Origin: Ligilactobacillus faecis
Lineage (GTDB): Bacteria; Bacillota; Bacilli; Lactobacillales; Lactobacillaceae
Direction of reading: 5' to 3'
DNA: 64,000 bases
Assembly (NCBI RefSeq): GCF_029889745.1
Contig: NZ_CP123639.1
Coordinates: forward strand, 782,501-846,500
The translations under genes were made by a program, and so were the position numbers. Under the pieces are notes generated by a model, which saw only the letters and a program-made list of their open reading frames with translations, did no database searches and was not told the DNA's origin. Positions within the stretch are counted from its first letter, which is position 1. The number at the start of each line of letters is the position of its first letter. This document shows, in pieces, positions 34,043 to 43,421 of this stretch.

Positions 34043-35581
34043 ATGACAAAATTGATCGAGACGCTCGTGACGCAAAAAAGTGAGATCTTGAGTGCTCTAG
34101 CTGAACATATCACTTTATCGTTTTTAGCTTTAATTTGTGCGTTAGTGATCGCTTTGCCACTTGCGATCTGGTTTAGAGATAAGCCTTTTTTAGGCGAAGC
34201 GATGCTCCAACTAGCTGGGATGATCCAAACGATCCCCAGTTTAGCTTTGTTAGGTCTTTTGATCCCACTTGTAGGGATCGGACCAGTTCCAGCGGTGATC
34301 GCTTTGACGTTATATGCGATCATGCCGATCTATCAAAATACGTATACGGGTCTGAAAAATATCGATCCTAACCTAAGTGAAGCCGCCGACGCTTTTGGAC
34401 TTTCAAAAAGAAAAAAATTGCAACGGCTTGAGTTACCGTTAGCTTTGCCGCTGATCTTTTCAGGGATCCGGATCGCCCTTGTTTTAGTGATCGGAACGGC
34501 GACTTTAGCAGCCTTTATCGGTGCTGGGGGCTTAGGCACGTATATCATGCTTGGGATCCAGCAAAATAATAATACATATCTTTTGATCGGTGGGATCCTT
34601 TCAGCTGCGTTAGCCTTTAGCTTTAGCTTTGGTCTAAAATATATCGGACAAACTAAAAAAAGGATCCTCATAACGTTAGGACTACTAGCGACCTGTTTAG
34701 TAGGGCTAGCAGGCTATCAAACTTATGAAGCTGTGCGAGAAAAGCCAGTTAAGGTCGTGATCGCAGGCAAATTAGGTAGTGAACCGGAGATCTTGATGAA
34801 TATGTATCGTGATCTGATCAAACAAGATGATCCTAACGCTAAAGTCAGCTTAAAACCAAATTTTGGTGGGACGACTTTTTTGTTTCAAGCTTTACAAAAA
34901 GATCAGATCGATATTTATCCTGAATTTACAGGCACAGTCTTAGAAGCTTTAGTCAAATTGGATCAAAAGACCCCAAGTGATCCAAACAAAACGTATACTT
35001 TAGCTAAAGAGGCGTTAGCTGCTAAATATCAATTGCGTTATTTAAGACCGATGGCGTATCAAAATGGCTATGACCTAGCAGTCACTAAGGAATTTTCTAA
35101 ACGCTATAATGTTACGAAATTAAGTGATCTAGCGCGGGTCAATGCTTTTGTCAAAGCTGGCTTTGATCCAGATTTTTCGAACCAAGAAGATGGCTATTTA
35201 GGTTTGAAAAAGGTGTATGGCCTTGATTTTGGGAAGATCTCAGTCATGGAACCAGCGTTGCGGTATCAAGCGATCGCTAACCATAAAGTCAATTTAGTCG
35301 ATGGTTACACAACTGATCCCCAGATCAAGCAATATGATCTGGTCGTTTTAGAAGATGACCGCCATTTTTTCCCACCATATCAAGGTGCGCCGTTGATGAC
35401 AGAAAAATTTGCCAAAGAAAATCCGCAGATCGTAGCAAGTTTAGAAAAGTTAAGTGGTCAGATCAGTGCTTCAGAGATGCAAGCGTTAAATTATCAAGTC
35501 ACAGTCAAGCATCGCAAAGCAAGTACCGTCGCACGCGAGTATTTATTAAAAAAAGGACTCTTGCAAGCTAAAGATAAATAA
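34043..35581 (+). CDS. fused permease and substrate-binding protein of OpuC/EgtU type
   Basis: Single 512-aa chain with an N-terminal permease (five to six helices to about 205, EAA-like segment DPNLSEAADAFGLSKRKKLQ) and a C-terminal OpuAC-type binding domain (about 235-510) starting KVVIAGKLGSEPEILMNMY. This permease-binder fusion, with GKLGSEPEIL and DIYPEFTGTVLEAL, is the layout described for EgtU, the ergothioneine importer of pneumococcus and other Firmicutes; choline, betaine or carnitine transporters are related alternatives. Together with the CBS-less ATPase the EgtUV reading is favoured, as inference. Ends at a hairpin repeat. Confidence 0.85.
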   Translation: MTKLIETLVTQKSEILSALAEHITLSFLALICALVIALPLAIWFRDKPFLGEAMLQLAGMIQTIPSLALLGLLIPLVGIGPVPAVIALTLYAIMPIYQNTYTGLKNIDPNLSEAADAFGLSKRKKLQRLELPLALPLIFSGIRIALVLVIGTATLAAFIGAGGLGTYIMLGIQQNNNTYLLIGGILSAALAFSFSFGLKYIGQTKKRILITLGLLATCLVGLAGYQTYEAVREKPVKVVIAGKLGSEPEILMNMYRDLIKQDDPNAKVSLKPNFGGTTFLFQALQKDQIDIYPEFTGTVLEALVKLDQKTPSDPNKTYTLAKEALAAKYQLRYLRPMAYQNGYDLAVTKEFSKRYNVTKLSDLARVNAFVKAGFDPDFSNQEDGYLGLKKVYGLDFGKISVMEPALRYQAIANHKVNLVDGYTTDPQIKQYDLVVLEDDRHFFPPYQGAPLMTEKFAKENPQIVASLEKLSGQISASEMQALNYQVTVKHRKASTVAREYLLKKGLLQAKDK

Positions 35582-35718
35582 AAGAAGCTGTGACATAAGT
35601 AAAAAGACATCTTCAAATTCCGACGTTTGGAATTTTGAAGATGTCTTTCTTTATTCTGAAAATACTAGTTTTTATTAATGTAGATAATATGAAAAACTAC
35701 TTATATCACAGACTCTTT
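35581..35718. repeat. 138-bp imperfect inverted-repeat element, likely terminator/MITE-like
   Basis: Outer arms AAAGAAGCTGTGACATAAGT (35581-35600) and, inverted, ACTTATATCACAGACTCTTT (35699-35718) agree at 17 of 20 positions. Inside, AAAGACATCTTCAAATTCC (35604 on) pairs with GGAATTTTGAAGATGTCTTT (about 35630-35649), one bulged base. It fills the gap between two converging genes and touches both stop codons, so it should terminate both transcripts; its build also resembles a small non-autonomous mobile element. Confidence 0.7.
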
Positions 35719-37072
35719 ATTGCGCACGTTTTTGGCTACGCACTAAGTACCAAATGATCCCGATAAAGAAACCGAGGAGACTAAAGCAGATCCAGCCAAA
35801 ACCTAATTCAAAGAAAGGAAAATTGCGCGAAGCAAAACGTAACATACTTTGAACAAATGAAGTCTGCTTGAGCCCAGCTGGCAGAGCATTGACAAGATCA
35901 AAAAGTGCTGGGATCAAAGTAAAGAGCGTCGTTGTTTGGTAAACGAGCGAACTTTTTTGGAAAAGCGGTGAGGTGATCCCTAGTAGGATCAAAGTGATCG
36001 CAAGGGGATAGAGAAACATCAAAACTGGTAAAGACCAAGAAATGATCGTATCTAAGCCTAAGTTTGCGATCGTAAACGAAAGCAAACAGTTCAAAGCTAA
36101 CATTTGTTTATAAGAGATCTTTTCAAAGCGCTGATGGAAAGTTTGCGAACTTGCGATCACAAGTCCCATCGAAGTCGAAAGGCATGTGACTGTCGTCAAA
36201 GTTGCTAAGAGAGCATCACCGAAGACGCCTAGATAGTGGTGAGCGATCTGTGTCAAAGTGATACCGCCGTTTTCAGCTAAGCCAAAAGTCGAAACGCTTT
36301 GAGCCCCTAATAAGATCAAGGCGATGTAGATCACGCCGATCGACAAGATCCCAAGTGAACCGCCTTTAGCTGTAGCCAGCGAAATTTCTTTTTGCTCGGT
36401 GACGCCCAGTTGTTTGACGGCAGTGATCACGGTGATCCCAAAGGCTAAAGAAGCTAAGGCATCCATCGTGTTATAACCTTGGAGCAAACCAGAAGAAAGT
36501 GCGTTAGTTGCATATTCTAAGGTGATCGGAGCGTTTTTAGCTAAGGCAAGTGGTGAACTAAATGCTAGTAAAAAGATCACAAATAACATGAGCAAAAAGA
36601 CCGGATTCAAAACTTTCGCGATCAAAACAGTGATCTTACTTTCTTTACTAGAAAGATAATAAACAAGTAAAAAGAAGAGTGCAGAGTAGAGCAAAAGCCC
36701 ACCAGTGTGCCATGTTTTAGGTAAATAAGGATCAAAGCCGATCGTAAATGGGACCGTTGCAGTTCTAGGAGTGGCAAAAAAAGGTCCGATCGTAGCGTAG
36801 ATCAAGATCATAAAACTTAGTGCATAATGGTGTCCGATCGGACGAGCTAAGTCATAGATCCCTTGCGAAGAAGTGATACTGATCGCCAACAGCCCTAAGA
36901 CTGGGAGCAAAACACCTGAGGTCAAAAAGCCAAGAGCCGCTTGCCACCAATTAGCCCCTGCTAATTGACCTAAATGCACGGGAAAGATCAAATTTCCGGC
37001 CCCAAAGAGCATCCCAAAGATCAAAGAACCGATCACGATATAATTTTTATAAGTCAAACGATTATTTTCCAT
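35717..37072 (-). CDS. brnQ: branched-chain amino acid transporter BrnQ
   Basis: LIVCS-family carrier importing Leu, Ile and Val with Na+ or H+, 451 aa and about 12 helices. The N-terminal signature IGSLIFGMLFGAGNLIFPVHLGQ (about 15-37) and FFATPRTATVPFTIGF (about 98-113) are diagnostic. ATG 37072. It stands alone, converging on the EgtUV-like operon; the divergent region to the P1B ATPase is about 190 bases. No leucine-responsive leader or T-box was noticed in front of it. Confidence 0.93.
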   Translation of the reverse strand: MENNRLTYKNYIVIGSLIFGMLFGAGNLIFPVHLGQLAGANWWQAALGFLTSGVLLPVLGLLAISITSSQGIYDLARPIGHHYALSFMILIYATIGPFFATPRTATVPFTIGFDPYLPKTWHTGGLLLYSALFFLLVYYLSSKESKITVLIAKVLNPVFLLMLFVIFLLAFSSPLALAKNAPITLEYATNALSSGLLQGYNTMDALASLAFGITVITAVKQLGVTEQKEISLATAKGGSLGILSIGVIYIALILLGAQSVSTFGLAENGGITLTQIAHHYLGVFGDALLATLTTVTCLSTSMGLVIASSQTFHQRFEKISYKQMLALNCLLSFTIANLGLDTIISWSLPVLMFLYPLAITLILLGITSPLFQKSSLVYQTTTLFTLIPALFDLVNALPAGLKQTSFVQSMLRFASRNFPFFELGFGWICFSLLGFFIGIIWYLVRSQKRAQ

Positions 37073-37179
37073 GATTTCAATAAATAAAGCTAAAGATTCC
37101 TTTCTGCTATTATGTAAAATGCTATAAATTTTAAGCTACATTACTTGAAACATAAAGTCAACTTTTGAAGTACCTAGCC

Positions 37180-37237
37180 TTGTCAGAAAATGTGCAGTGT
37201 GCTACACTTTAATTGAAGATATGAACATATATTCATA
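37180..37237 (+). promoter_or_regulatory. P1B ATPase promoter with ArsR/SmtB-type operator
   Basis: TTGTCA (37180-37185), 17-base spacer, TACACT (37203-37208). Downstream, around the expected transcription start, TATGAACATATATTCATA (37220-37237) is a dyad with perfect TATGAA/TTCATA arms, close to operators bound by CzrA- and CadC-type ArsR sensors. Confidence 0.8.
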
Positions 37238-37263
37238 AGTGTAGAATGAAAGAAGTGAGAACC

Positions 37264-39129
37264 ATGAGATTTAAGGAATTATTAGTAACAGATAAACAAA
37301 AAACTTTTCAGATCGGAAGTACGCTAGTTTTATTTTTAGGAGCTTATTTACCTTTTTTTGGAGCTACAGCTAAATTTTGGCTTTATTTGTTAGCCTATCT
37401 GATCATTGGACTTCCTGTCATCAAAGAAGCGTTAGTGCATCTTTTTCAAGGAAAGTGGTTTGATGAGAATTTTTTGATGACGATCGCGACTTTAGGAGCA
37501 TTTGGCGTCAAACAATATCCAGAAGCCGTAGCTGTGATGCTCTTTTATGCGATCGGAGATCTCTTTGAAGAAGTTGCAGTCGCGCGTTCAAAGCGTTCGA
37601 TCACAGACTTGTTAGATATTCGTCCTGAATATGCACAAATAAAAATGGCTACTGGAGAACTCAAGCGTGTGACCCCAAAAGAAGTTAAAGTAGGCGCAAC
37701 GATCGTTGTCAAAACAGGTGAAAAGATCCCGTTAGATGGGATCGTCACTAACGGTAGTTCATATGTCGATACGGCAGCTTTGACAGGTGAAAGTGAGCCT
37801 CGAGCGGTTTTGAGTGGTAGTGAAGTTTTAAGTGGGATGATCGTCAAAAATGGTGTCCTTGAGATCAAAGTGACCAAAGAATACGGCGCTTCAACGATCG
37901 CCAAGATCTTAGAGCTTGTTGAAAATGCCAGTCAAAAGAAAGCACCAACTGAAAAATTTATCACGCGCTTTGCCAAGATCTATACACCTGTTGTTGTCTG
38001 TTTAGCGGTCTTATTGGCGACGATCGCCCCGCTTTTTTTTGGTCGACCATTTGAACCTTGGTTTTATCGTGCTTTGATCTTTTTAGTGATCTCCTGTCCT
38101 TGTGCGTTAGTGATCTCGATCCCCTTAGGCTTTTTTGCCGGGATCGGGGCAGCTTCGAGACAAGGTGTCTTAGTTAAGGGTAGTGATTATTTAGAACGTT
38201 TGACAAAGATCAAAACGTTTGTCTTCGATAAGACCGGGACTTTGACGACAGGTGAATTCAAAGTCGCCCAAGTTGTTCCTGCTGAAAAAGTCACGCCAGA
38301 AGAATTAGTGCGCTTAGCTGCGATCGCAGAGCAACACTCACCGCATCCGCTCGCGCGTTCGATCGTTTCGAAAAATGGTCAAAGTCAACTTCCAGCAGTT
38401 GAAGCGTTAGATGAACAAGTCGGCGCAGGTGTTAAAGCGACTTATTTAGGAAAAGAGCTCTTAGTTGGAAATGCTAAGCTCTTAAAAACTCATGGCTTCC
38501 AGCCGTTAGTCGGTGATGTGAAAACAGTCGGTAGTATCGTACATGTTGCTTATGCTGGGCAAGTCAAAGGTTATCTCGTGATAACAGATACCCTTAAGAA
38601 GACGGCTAAAAAAACGATCGCCCAACTGAAAGCTAAAGAACTGACCCCAGTGATGTTGACTGGCGATCGTCAAAAAAGTGCCCAAAGTGTTGCTAAAGAG
38701 TTAGGGATCGCGCAGTTTAAAGCTGAGCTCTTGCCACAAGATAAGTTGATAGCTGTCCAAAAGCTCCAGCAAAAAAACGGACACCAAGTGGCCTTTGTCG
38801 GCGATGGACTCAATGATACACCAGTCTTGAGTCAAGCCGATGTTGGGATCGCGATGGGAGCATTAGGCTCGGATGCAGCTGTCGAAGCAGCCGATGTCGT
38901 TTTGATGAAAGATGATCCGCAAGCGATCTTAAAAGCTTTAGCCGTTGCCAAACGGACCCAAAAGATCGTTTGGCAAAATATCATTTTGGCTCTTGGGATC
39001 AAAACGCTCTTTTTGATCTTAGGTGCGTTTGGTGATGTGACGATGTGGGAAGCTGTCTTTGCTGATGTCGGGGTGACAGTGTTAGCCGTTTTAAATGCCT
39101 TGCGGATCATGTATCCATTGAAAAAATAA
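37264..39129 (+). CDS. P1B-type heavy-metal ATPase (Zn/Cd/Pb efflux)
   Basis: Metal-exporting P-type ATPase, about 621 aa. Motifs: actuator TGESEP near 178, transport-site CPC in VISCPCALVISIPLG near 278, phosphorylation DKTGTLTTG near 322, HP in HSPHPLA near 367 and GDGLNDTPVL near 520. The last helix has ADVGVTVLAVLNALR, matching the conserved Asp of Zn/Cd (P1B-2) pumps. No N-terminal HMA metal-binding domain is present, a short form seen in lactobacilli. Start: ATG 37264 or 37246, neither with a strong ribosome site. An ArsR-type operator precedes it. Confidence 0.9.
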   Translation: MRFKELLVTDKQKTFQIGSTLVLFLGAYLPFFGATAKFWLYLLAYLIIGLPVIKEALVHLFQGKWFDENFLMTIATLGAFGVKQYPEAVAVMLFYAIGDLFEEVAVARSKRSITDLLDIRPEYAQIKMATGELKRVTPKEVKVGATIVVKTGEKIPLDGIVTNGSSYVDTAALTGESEPRAVLSGSEVLSGMIVKNGVLEIKVTKEYGASTIAKILELVENASQKKAPTEKFITRFAKIYTPVVVCLAVLLATIAPLFFGRPFEPWFYRALIFLVISCPCALVISIPLGFFAGIGAASRQGVLVKGSDYLERLTKIKTFVFDKTGTLTTGEFKVAQVVPAEKVTPEELVRLAAIAEQHSPHPLARSIVSKNGQSQLPAVEALDEQVGAGVKATYLGKELLVGNAKLLKTHGFQPLVGDVKTVGSIVHVAYAGQVKGYLVITDTLKKTAKKTIAQLKAKELTPVMLTGDRQKSAQSVAKELGIAQFKAELLPQDKLIAVQKLQQKNGHQVAFVGDGLNDTPVLSQADVGIAMGALGSDAAVEAADVVLMKDDPQAILKALAVAKRTQKIVWQNIILALGIKTLFLILGAFGDVTMWEAVFADVGVTVLAVLNALRIMYPLKK

Positions 39130-39131
39130 CT

Positions 39132-39164
39132 AAAACGTCTGCTTGGCAAGGCAGGCGTTTTTTT
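39132..39164 (+). terminator. terminator after the P1B ATPase
   Basis: AAAACGTCTGC pairs with GCAGGCGTTTT (one G-U) and runs into T. Confidence 0.88.
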
Positions 39165-39201
39165 GCAGGTATTTCCAAGGAAATAGGGCTAGTATTTGAG
39201 C

Positions 39202-39252
39202 TTGCAAGATAAGCTGTTTGCGGTATATACTCATATGTATGCAAACGTTTTA
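39202..39252 (+). promoter_or_regulatory. malR promoter with LacI-type operator
   Basis: TTGCAA (39202-39207), 18-base spacer, TATACT (39226-39231). TGCAAACGTTTTAA (39239-39252) just after the expected start site is a LacI/CcpA-class half-palindromic operator, suggesting autoregulation or carbon-catabolite control. Confidence 0.65.
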
Positions 39253-39272
39253 ATAGAAAGTGTGGTGGCCAA

Positions 39273-40274
39273 ATGGCAACGATAAAAGACGTCGCCAAAC
39301 GAGCAGGGGTCTCACCATCGACCGCTTCACGGGCGATGCATGACAGTCCTTTGATCAGTGAAGAGACAAAAGCAAGAGTTAAAAAAGCAATGACAGAATT
39401 GGATTATTCGCCTAATTTTGTTGCGCAAAATTTAGCTAATCAAACTTCAAATACGCTAGGGGTCGTTTTGCCAGCGCGCGAAGAAGATGTCGGCGATAAT
39501 CCATTTTTTATCCAGATCATCCAAGGTCTAGCTTCGATCTGTAATGCACATGATTATTTAGTTTCTGTGGCTTCAGGACAAACAAGTGCTGAGTTGATCA
39601 AAAATATCGAAACGATGATCAAACGTGGCAATATCACGCGTTTTGTCTTTGTTTATTCGCAAGCAGATGATCCCGTCTTAGAATTTGTCAAACGTCAAAA
39701 GCACGTGCGTTATGTGATGATCGGAACACCGTATACTGAAAAAGAGACGCTCTACCATGTTGATAATGACAACTACTTAGCTGGGTATGATGCGGCCTGC
39801 TTTTTACTCGATAAAGGCTATGAAACGATCATCTATGCGTATACTGATTTAGCAGAAAATGTCCAAAATGCCCGCTTCAAAGGCTATGAAGCGGCAGTGA
39901 AAGAGAGTGGGAGAAAAAGCCAAGCAGTGTGTTTTGCTGCCACGCGCGCCGATGAGAAAAAGGACCGTGAGCTTTTACAAAAAGCCTTACCAAAAGACGT
40001 TAAAAAAGTGGCGATCTTAGCTTGTGACGATAATTTAGCCCTAGCGCTCCAGCATTTATGTGGTCTGGAAGAAGAAGCGATCGCAGTGATGGGCTTCAAC
40101 AATTCAGCGCTGGCTAAGCTAGCCCGACCAGCGTTGACTTCAGTCGAGATCTTCCCGCGCTTCTTAGGCTCAGAAGCGGCAGCTCTTGCGATCAAATCTG
40201 ATACTTTGAAGTTAGAAAGCAATGCGGTGATCGTCCCGCATAAGATCATTGAACGCGAATCGACAAAAATTTAA
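39273..40274 (+). CDS. malR: LacI family regulator of maltose genes (MalR-like)
   Basis: LacI/GalR repressor, 333 aa. N-terminal helix-turn-helix ATIKDVAKRAGVSPSTASRAMH (2-23) and hinge YSPNFVAQNLANQTSNTLGVV, then a periplasmic-binding-like sensor domain. It lies immediately upstream of maltose phosphorylase and pgmB, the position of MalR in lactobacilli. LacI-type sites lie in its own promoter and in the mapA promoter. Its stop codon is part of the stem of its own terminator. Effector not visible; maltose or a glucose phosphate is likely by analogy. Confidence 0.85.
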   Translation: MATIKDVAKRAGVSPSTASRAMHDSPLISEETKARVKKAMTELDYSPNFVAQNLANQTSNTLGVVLPAREEDVGDNPFFIQIIQGLASICNAHDYLVSVASGQTSAELIKNIETMIKRGNITRFVFVYSQADDPVLEFVKRQKHVRYVMIGTPYTEKETLYHVDNDNYLAGYDAACFLLDKGYETIIYAYTDLAENVQNARFKGYEAAVKESGRKSQAVCFAATRADEKKDRELLQKALPKDVKKVAILACDDNLALALQHLCGLEEEAIAVMGFNNSALAKLARPALTSVEIFPRFLGSEAAALAIKSDTLKLESNAVIVPHKIIERESTKI

Positions 40275-40292
40275 CGATTTTTGTCTTTTTTT
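40262..40292 (+). terminator. terminator overlapping the malR stop codon
   Basis: GACAAAAAT (40262-40270, inside the last malR codons) pairs with ATTTTTGTC (40277-40285), then seven T. The stop codon lies in the loop side of the stem, so translation may influence termination. Confidence 0.8.
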
Positions 40293-40294
40293 AC

Positions 40295-40350
40295 TTGCAT
40301 GTGCAACCGATTGCATATATAATAAATGTATCGAAATGAAAACGTTTAAA
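40295..40350 (+). promoter_or_regulatory. mapA promoter with two LacI/CcpA-type sites
   Basis: TTGCAT (40295-40300), exact 17-base spacer, TATAAT (40318-40323). TGCAACCGATTGCA (40302-40315), a LacI-class palindrome, fills the spacer. TGAAAACGTTTAAA (40337-40350), a good cre, lies just downstream of the start site. The first is likely for MalR, the second for CcpA (inference). Confidence 0.82.
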
Positions 40351-40373
40351 TTTGAAAAGGTGGTCAGAATATA

Positions 40374-42632
40374 ATGAAAAGAATCTTTGAGATCGATCCA
40401 TGGAAGATCGTCACACATGAATTGAAACCTGAAGACAAGCGACTCCAAGAAAGTATGACAAGTATTGGTAACGAATACATGGGTATGCGTGGGATGTTTG
40501 AAGAAAATTATTCCGGCGATACGCATAAAGGGATCTACCTTGGCGGGGTCTGGTATCCAGATAAGACGCGTGTTGGTTGGTGGAAGAATGGTTACCCAGA
40601 ATACTTTGGCAAAGTGATCAATGCTGTTGATTTTACAAAAGTTGATATCAAGTTGAACGGTTCTTCGGTCGATATCGCACAAGATGCTTTTTCTGACTAT
40701 GAATTAGTTTTAGATATGCAAAAAGGCTTATTGACTCGTAGTTATATCGTTGAAAAAGATGGACAAAAATTCCGTTTGAACTTTGAACGCTTTGTCAGCG
40801 TAGCTCAAAAAGAACTTTACGCTGCTAAGATCACAGTCGAAAACTTGAGCGATCGACCAGCCAACATCGAGATCAGATCTTATATCGATGCCGATGTCTT
40901 CAACGAAGATGCAAACTATGATGAAAAATTCTGGAACGTTTTAGCGGAAAATGTCGCTGAAGATCACAGTTCTTTGACTGCTCAGACGATCCCAAATAAC
41001 TTTGGGACACCACAATTTACCGTGGAAATGTTAGCAGCACATGTGACAGATCTAGAAGCAAAACAAGCTGAAACAAGTGAAAAACATGTTGCTAATGTTT
41101 TTTCTGGTGAATTAGCCCCAGGGAAGACAGCTGAACTTGAAAAACGGGTCATCGTTGTGACTTCGCGTGACTATGAGACACGTGAAGCTTTGAGTAAGGC
41201 TGCTAAAGAGCTCAGTGAAAAACAAGCAGCATTCAGTTTTGCTGAATTAAAAGAACAACAAGCAGCTGGTTGGGCTAAACGTTGGGAAAAAGCAGACGTT
41301 GAGATCAAAGGGAACGCTGAATCACAACAAGGGATCCGCTTTAACTTATACCAACTCTTCTCAACATACTACGGGGACGATGCTCGTTTGAATATTGGAC
41401 CAAAAGGCTTTACGGGTGAAAAATACGGTGGTGCCACATACTGGGACACAGAAGCTTTTGCAGTTCCGCTTTATCTAGCTTTGGCTGATAAATCAGTGAC
41501 CCAAAACTTGCTCAAATATCGCTTTGACCAATTGGCTGGTGCTTACCACAACGCGCAACAACAAGGCCTAAAAGGTGCTCTTTATCCAATGGTGACCTTT
41601 AACGGGATCGAATGCCACAATGAATGGGAGATCACGTTTGAAGAGATCCACCGTAACGGGACGATCGCATATGCTATCTACAACTACACTCGTTATACAG
41701 GCGATAAAGAATATGCAACTCACGACGGGTTTGATGTTTTAGTTGGGATCGCACGCTTCTGGGCTGATCGGGTCCACTACTCGAAGCGTAAAGAGCAATA
41801 TATGATCCACGGGGTCACAGGACCAAACGAATACGAAAATAACATCAACAATAACTGGTACACAAATATGTTGGCTAAATGGTGTTTGAACTATACACGT
41901 GAAGTGGCTGGTGAAGTTTCAGCTGAAAAATTAGCTGAACTTGACCTTACTCCAGCTGAATTAGCTAAATGGGAAGAGATCGCAGATAAGATGTACTTGC
42001 CAGAAGATCAAGAATTAGGGATCTTTGTGCAACATGATACATTCTTAGACAAGGATCTTACACCAGTCAAAGATCTACCACAAGATCAACTTCCATTGAA
42101 CCAAAACTGGTCTTGGGATAAGATCTTACGCTCACCATATATCAAACAAGCTGATGTTTTACAAGGGATCTACTACTTTGTTGAAGACTTCACGCCAGAA
42201 CAAAAAGAAAAGAACTTTGAATTCTATGAACCATTGACTGTTCACGAATCAAGTCTTTCCCCATCGATCCATTCGATCTTAGCGGCTGATCTTCATAAAG
42301 AAGATAAAGCTTTTGAAATGTACTCTCGAACAGCACGCTTAGACCTTGATAACTATAACAACGATACTGAAGATGGACTGCACATCACTTCGATGACAGG
42401 TTCATGGTTAGCGATCGTTCAAGGTTTTGCTGGGATGCGGGTCATTGACGGGCAACTTGAATTTGCACCATTCTTGCCTAAAGAATGGGAAGGTTACAAG
42501 TTCCGCATCAACTTCCGTGGTCGTCTCTTGAGTATCGATGTGACAAAAGCTGGTTCAACGATCAAATTATTGAAAGGTGAACCTTTGACGATCAAATTGA
42601 ATGGTAAAGAAACAGAATTAACAGTTGCTTAG
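40374..42632 (+). CDS. mapA: maltose phosphorylase (GH65)
   Basis: Inverting GH65 enzyme splitting maltose with phosphate to glucose and beta-glucose 1-phosphate. The 752-aa length is typical. Seen: N-terminal beta-sandwich opening ([19 protein letters not shown]), the catalytic (alpha/alpha)6 barrel with [13 protein letters not shown] near 360 and [16 protein letters not shown] near 480, where Glu is the general acid, then [11 protein letters not shown] near 625 that binds phosphate. Maltose is favoured over trehalose or kojibiose because pgmB and a MalR-like gene adjoin it. AAAGGTGG lies 11 bases before ATG 40374. Confidence 0.92.
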   Translation: MKRIFEIDPWKIVTHELKPEDKRLQESMTSIGNEYMGMRGMFEENYSGDTHKGIYLGGVWYPDKTRVGWWKNGYPEYFGKVINAVDFTKVDIKLNGSSVDIAQDAFSDYELVLDMQKGLLTRSYIVEKDGQKFRLNFERFVSVAQKELYAAKITVENLSDRPANIEIRSYIDADVFNEDANYDEKFWNVLAENVAEDHSSLTAQTIPNNFGTPQFTVEMLAAHVTDLEAKQAETSEKHVANVFSGELAPGKTAELEKRVIVVTSRDYETREALSKAAKELSEKQAAFSFAELKEQQAAGWAKRWEKADVEIKGNAESQQGIRFNLYQLFSTYYGDDARLNIGPKGFTGEKYGGATYWDTEAFAVPLYLALADKSVTQNLLKYRFDQLAGAYHNAQQQGLKGALYPMVTFNGIECHNEWEITFEEIHRNGTIAYAIYNYTRYTGDKEYATHDGFDVLVGIARFWADRVHYSKRKEQYMIHGVTGPNEYENNINNNWYTNMLAKWCLNYTREVAGEVSAEKLAELDLTPAELAKWEEIADKMYLPEDQELGIFVQHDTFLDKDLTPVKDLPQDQLPLNQNWSWDKILRSPYIKQADVLQGIYYFVEDFTPEQKEKNFEFYEPLTVHESSLSPSIHSILAADLHKEDKAFEMYSRTARLDLDNYNNDTEDGLHITSMTGSWLAIVQGFAGMRVIDGQLEFAPFLPKEWEGYKFRINFRGRLLSIDVTKAGSTIKLLKGEPLTIKLNGKETELTVA

Positions 42633-42643
42633 GAGGCAAGAAG

Positions 42644-43309
42644 ATGAAAGGTGCGATTTTTGACCTTGACGGTGTGATCACCGATACAGCGAAGTTCCAC
42701 TTTGAAGCGTGGAGCCAATTAGCCAAAGAACAATTTGGCCTCGAGTTGCCAGCTGAGTTTGAAGCTCAACTAAAAGGGATCAGTCGAACAGATTCTTTAG
42801 TGAAGATCTTAGAATTTGGTAACATCTTAGATCAATATGATGAAGAACAGATCGCGCAGTTGGCTGAAAAGAAAAATGGTTATTATTTAAAAGCGATCGA
42901 TACATTGACAAAAGACGATATCTTACCAGGGATCACAGATCTGATCGCGCAATTAAAAGCACATGACGTGAAACTTTCGATCGCTTCTGCTTCTAAAAAT
43001 GCGCCTGCGATCTTGAAAAAACTTGGTCTGTATGAAAAATTCGATGCGATCGCTGATCCAAGCAAAGTTGCAAATGGCAAACCAGCGCCAGATATCTTTT
43101 TAGCTGGTGCTAAAGCAGTCGACCTTGATCCACGTGACTGTGTCGGTGTTGAAGATGCGGTCTCTGGTGTGGCTGCGATCAAAGCAGCTAATATGACAGC
43201 TGTGGCTGTTGGTGATCCTAAAGAATTGAGCCAAGCAGATGCAGTTGTGAATACGACCGCAGACTTCTCATATGAGTTATTTGAAAAGACTTGGGAAAAA
43301 GCTAAGTAA
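42644..43309 (+). CDS. pgmB: beta-phosphoglucomutase
   Basis: HAD-superfamily enzyme converting beta-glucose 1-phosphate from MapA into glucose 6-phosphate. The 221-aa protein has nucleophile/acid FDLDGVITDT (6-15, Asp 7 and 9), the helical cap with KGISRTDSL near 45, SIASASKNAP near 115 and GVEDAVSGV near 169. It begins 11 bases after mapA with AGGAGG as ribosome site, so product channeling in one operon is expected. A terminator follows. Confidence 0.93.
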   Translation: MKGAIFDLDGVITDTAKFHFEAWSQLAKEQFGLELPAEFEAQLKGISRTDSLVKILEFGNILDQYDEEQIAQLAEKKNGYYLKAIDTLTKDDILPGITDLIAQLKAHDVKLSIASASKNAPAILKKLGLYEKFDAIADPSKVANGKPAPDIFLAGAKAVDLDPRDCVGVEDAVSGVAAIKAANMTAVAVGDPKELSQADAVVNTTADFSYELFEKTWEKAK

Positions 43310-43323
43310 TAAAGTTTGAATGG

Positions 43324-43366
43324 TAGTACTATCTTTCTTGTTTAAGAGAGATGGTACTATTTTTTT
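43324..43366 (+). terminator. terminator of the mapA-pgmB operon
   Basis: A 16-bp stem (43324-43339 with 43344-43359, two G-U pairs) with a 4-base loop followed by seven T. Confidence 0.92.
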
Positions 43367-43421
43367 GTATGATTGTGTTACTATGAACAAGTAGGCATTT
43401 ACTAGTTGAGATTTTTAAGAA

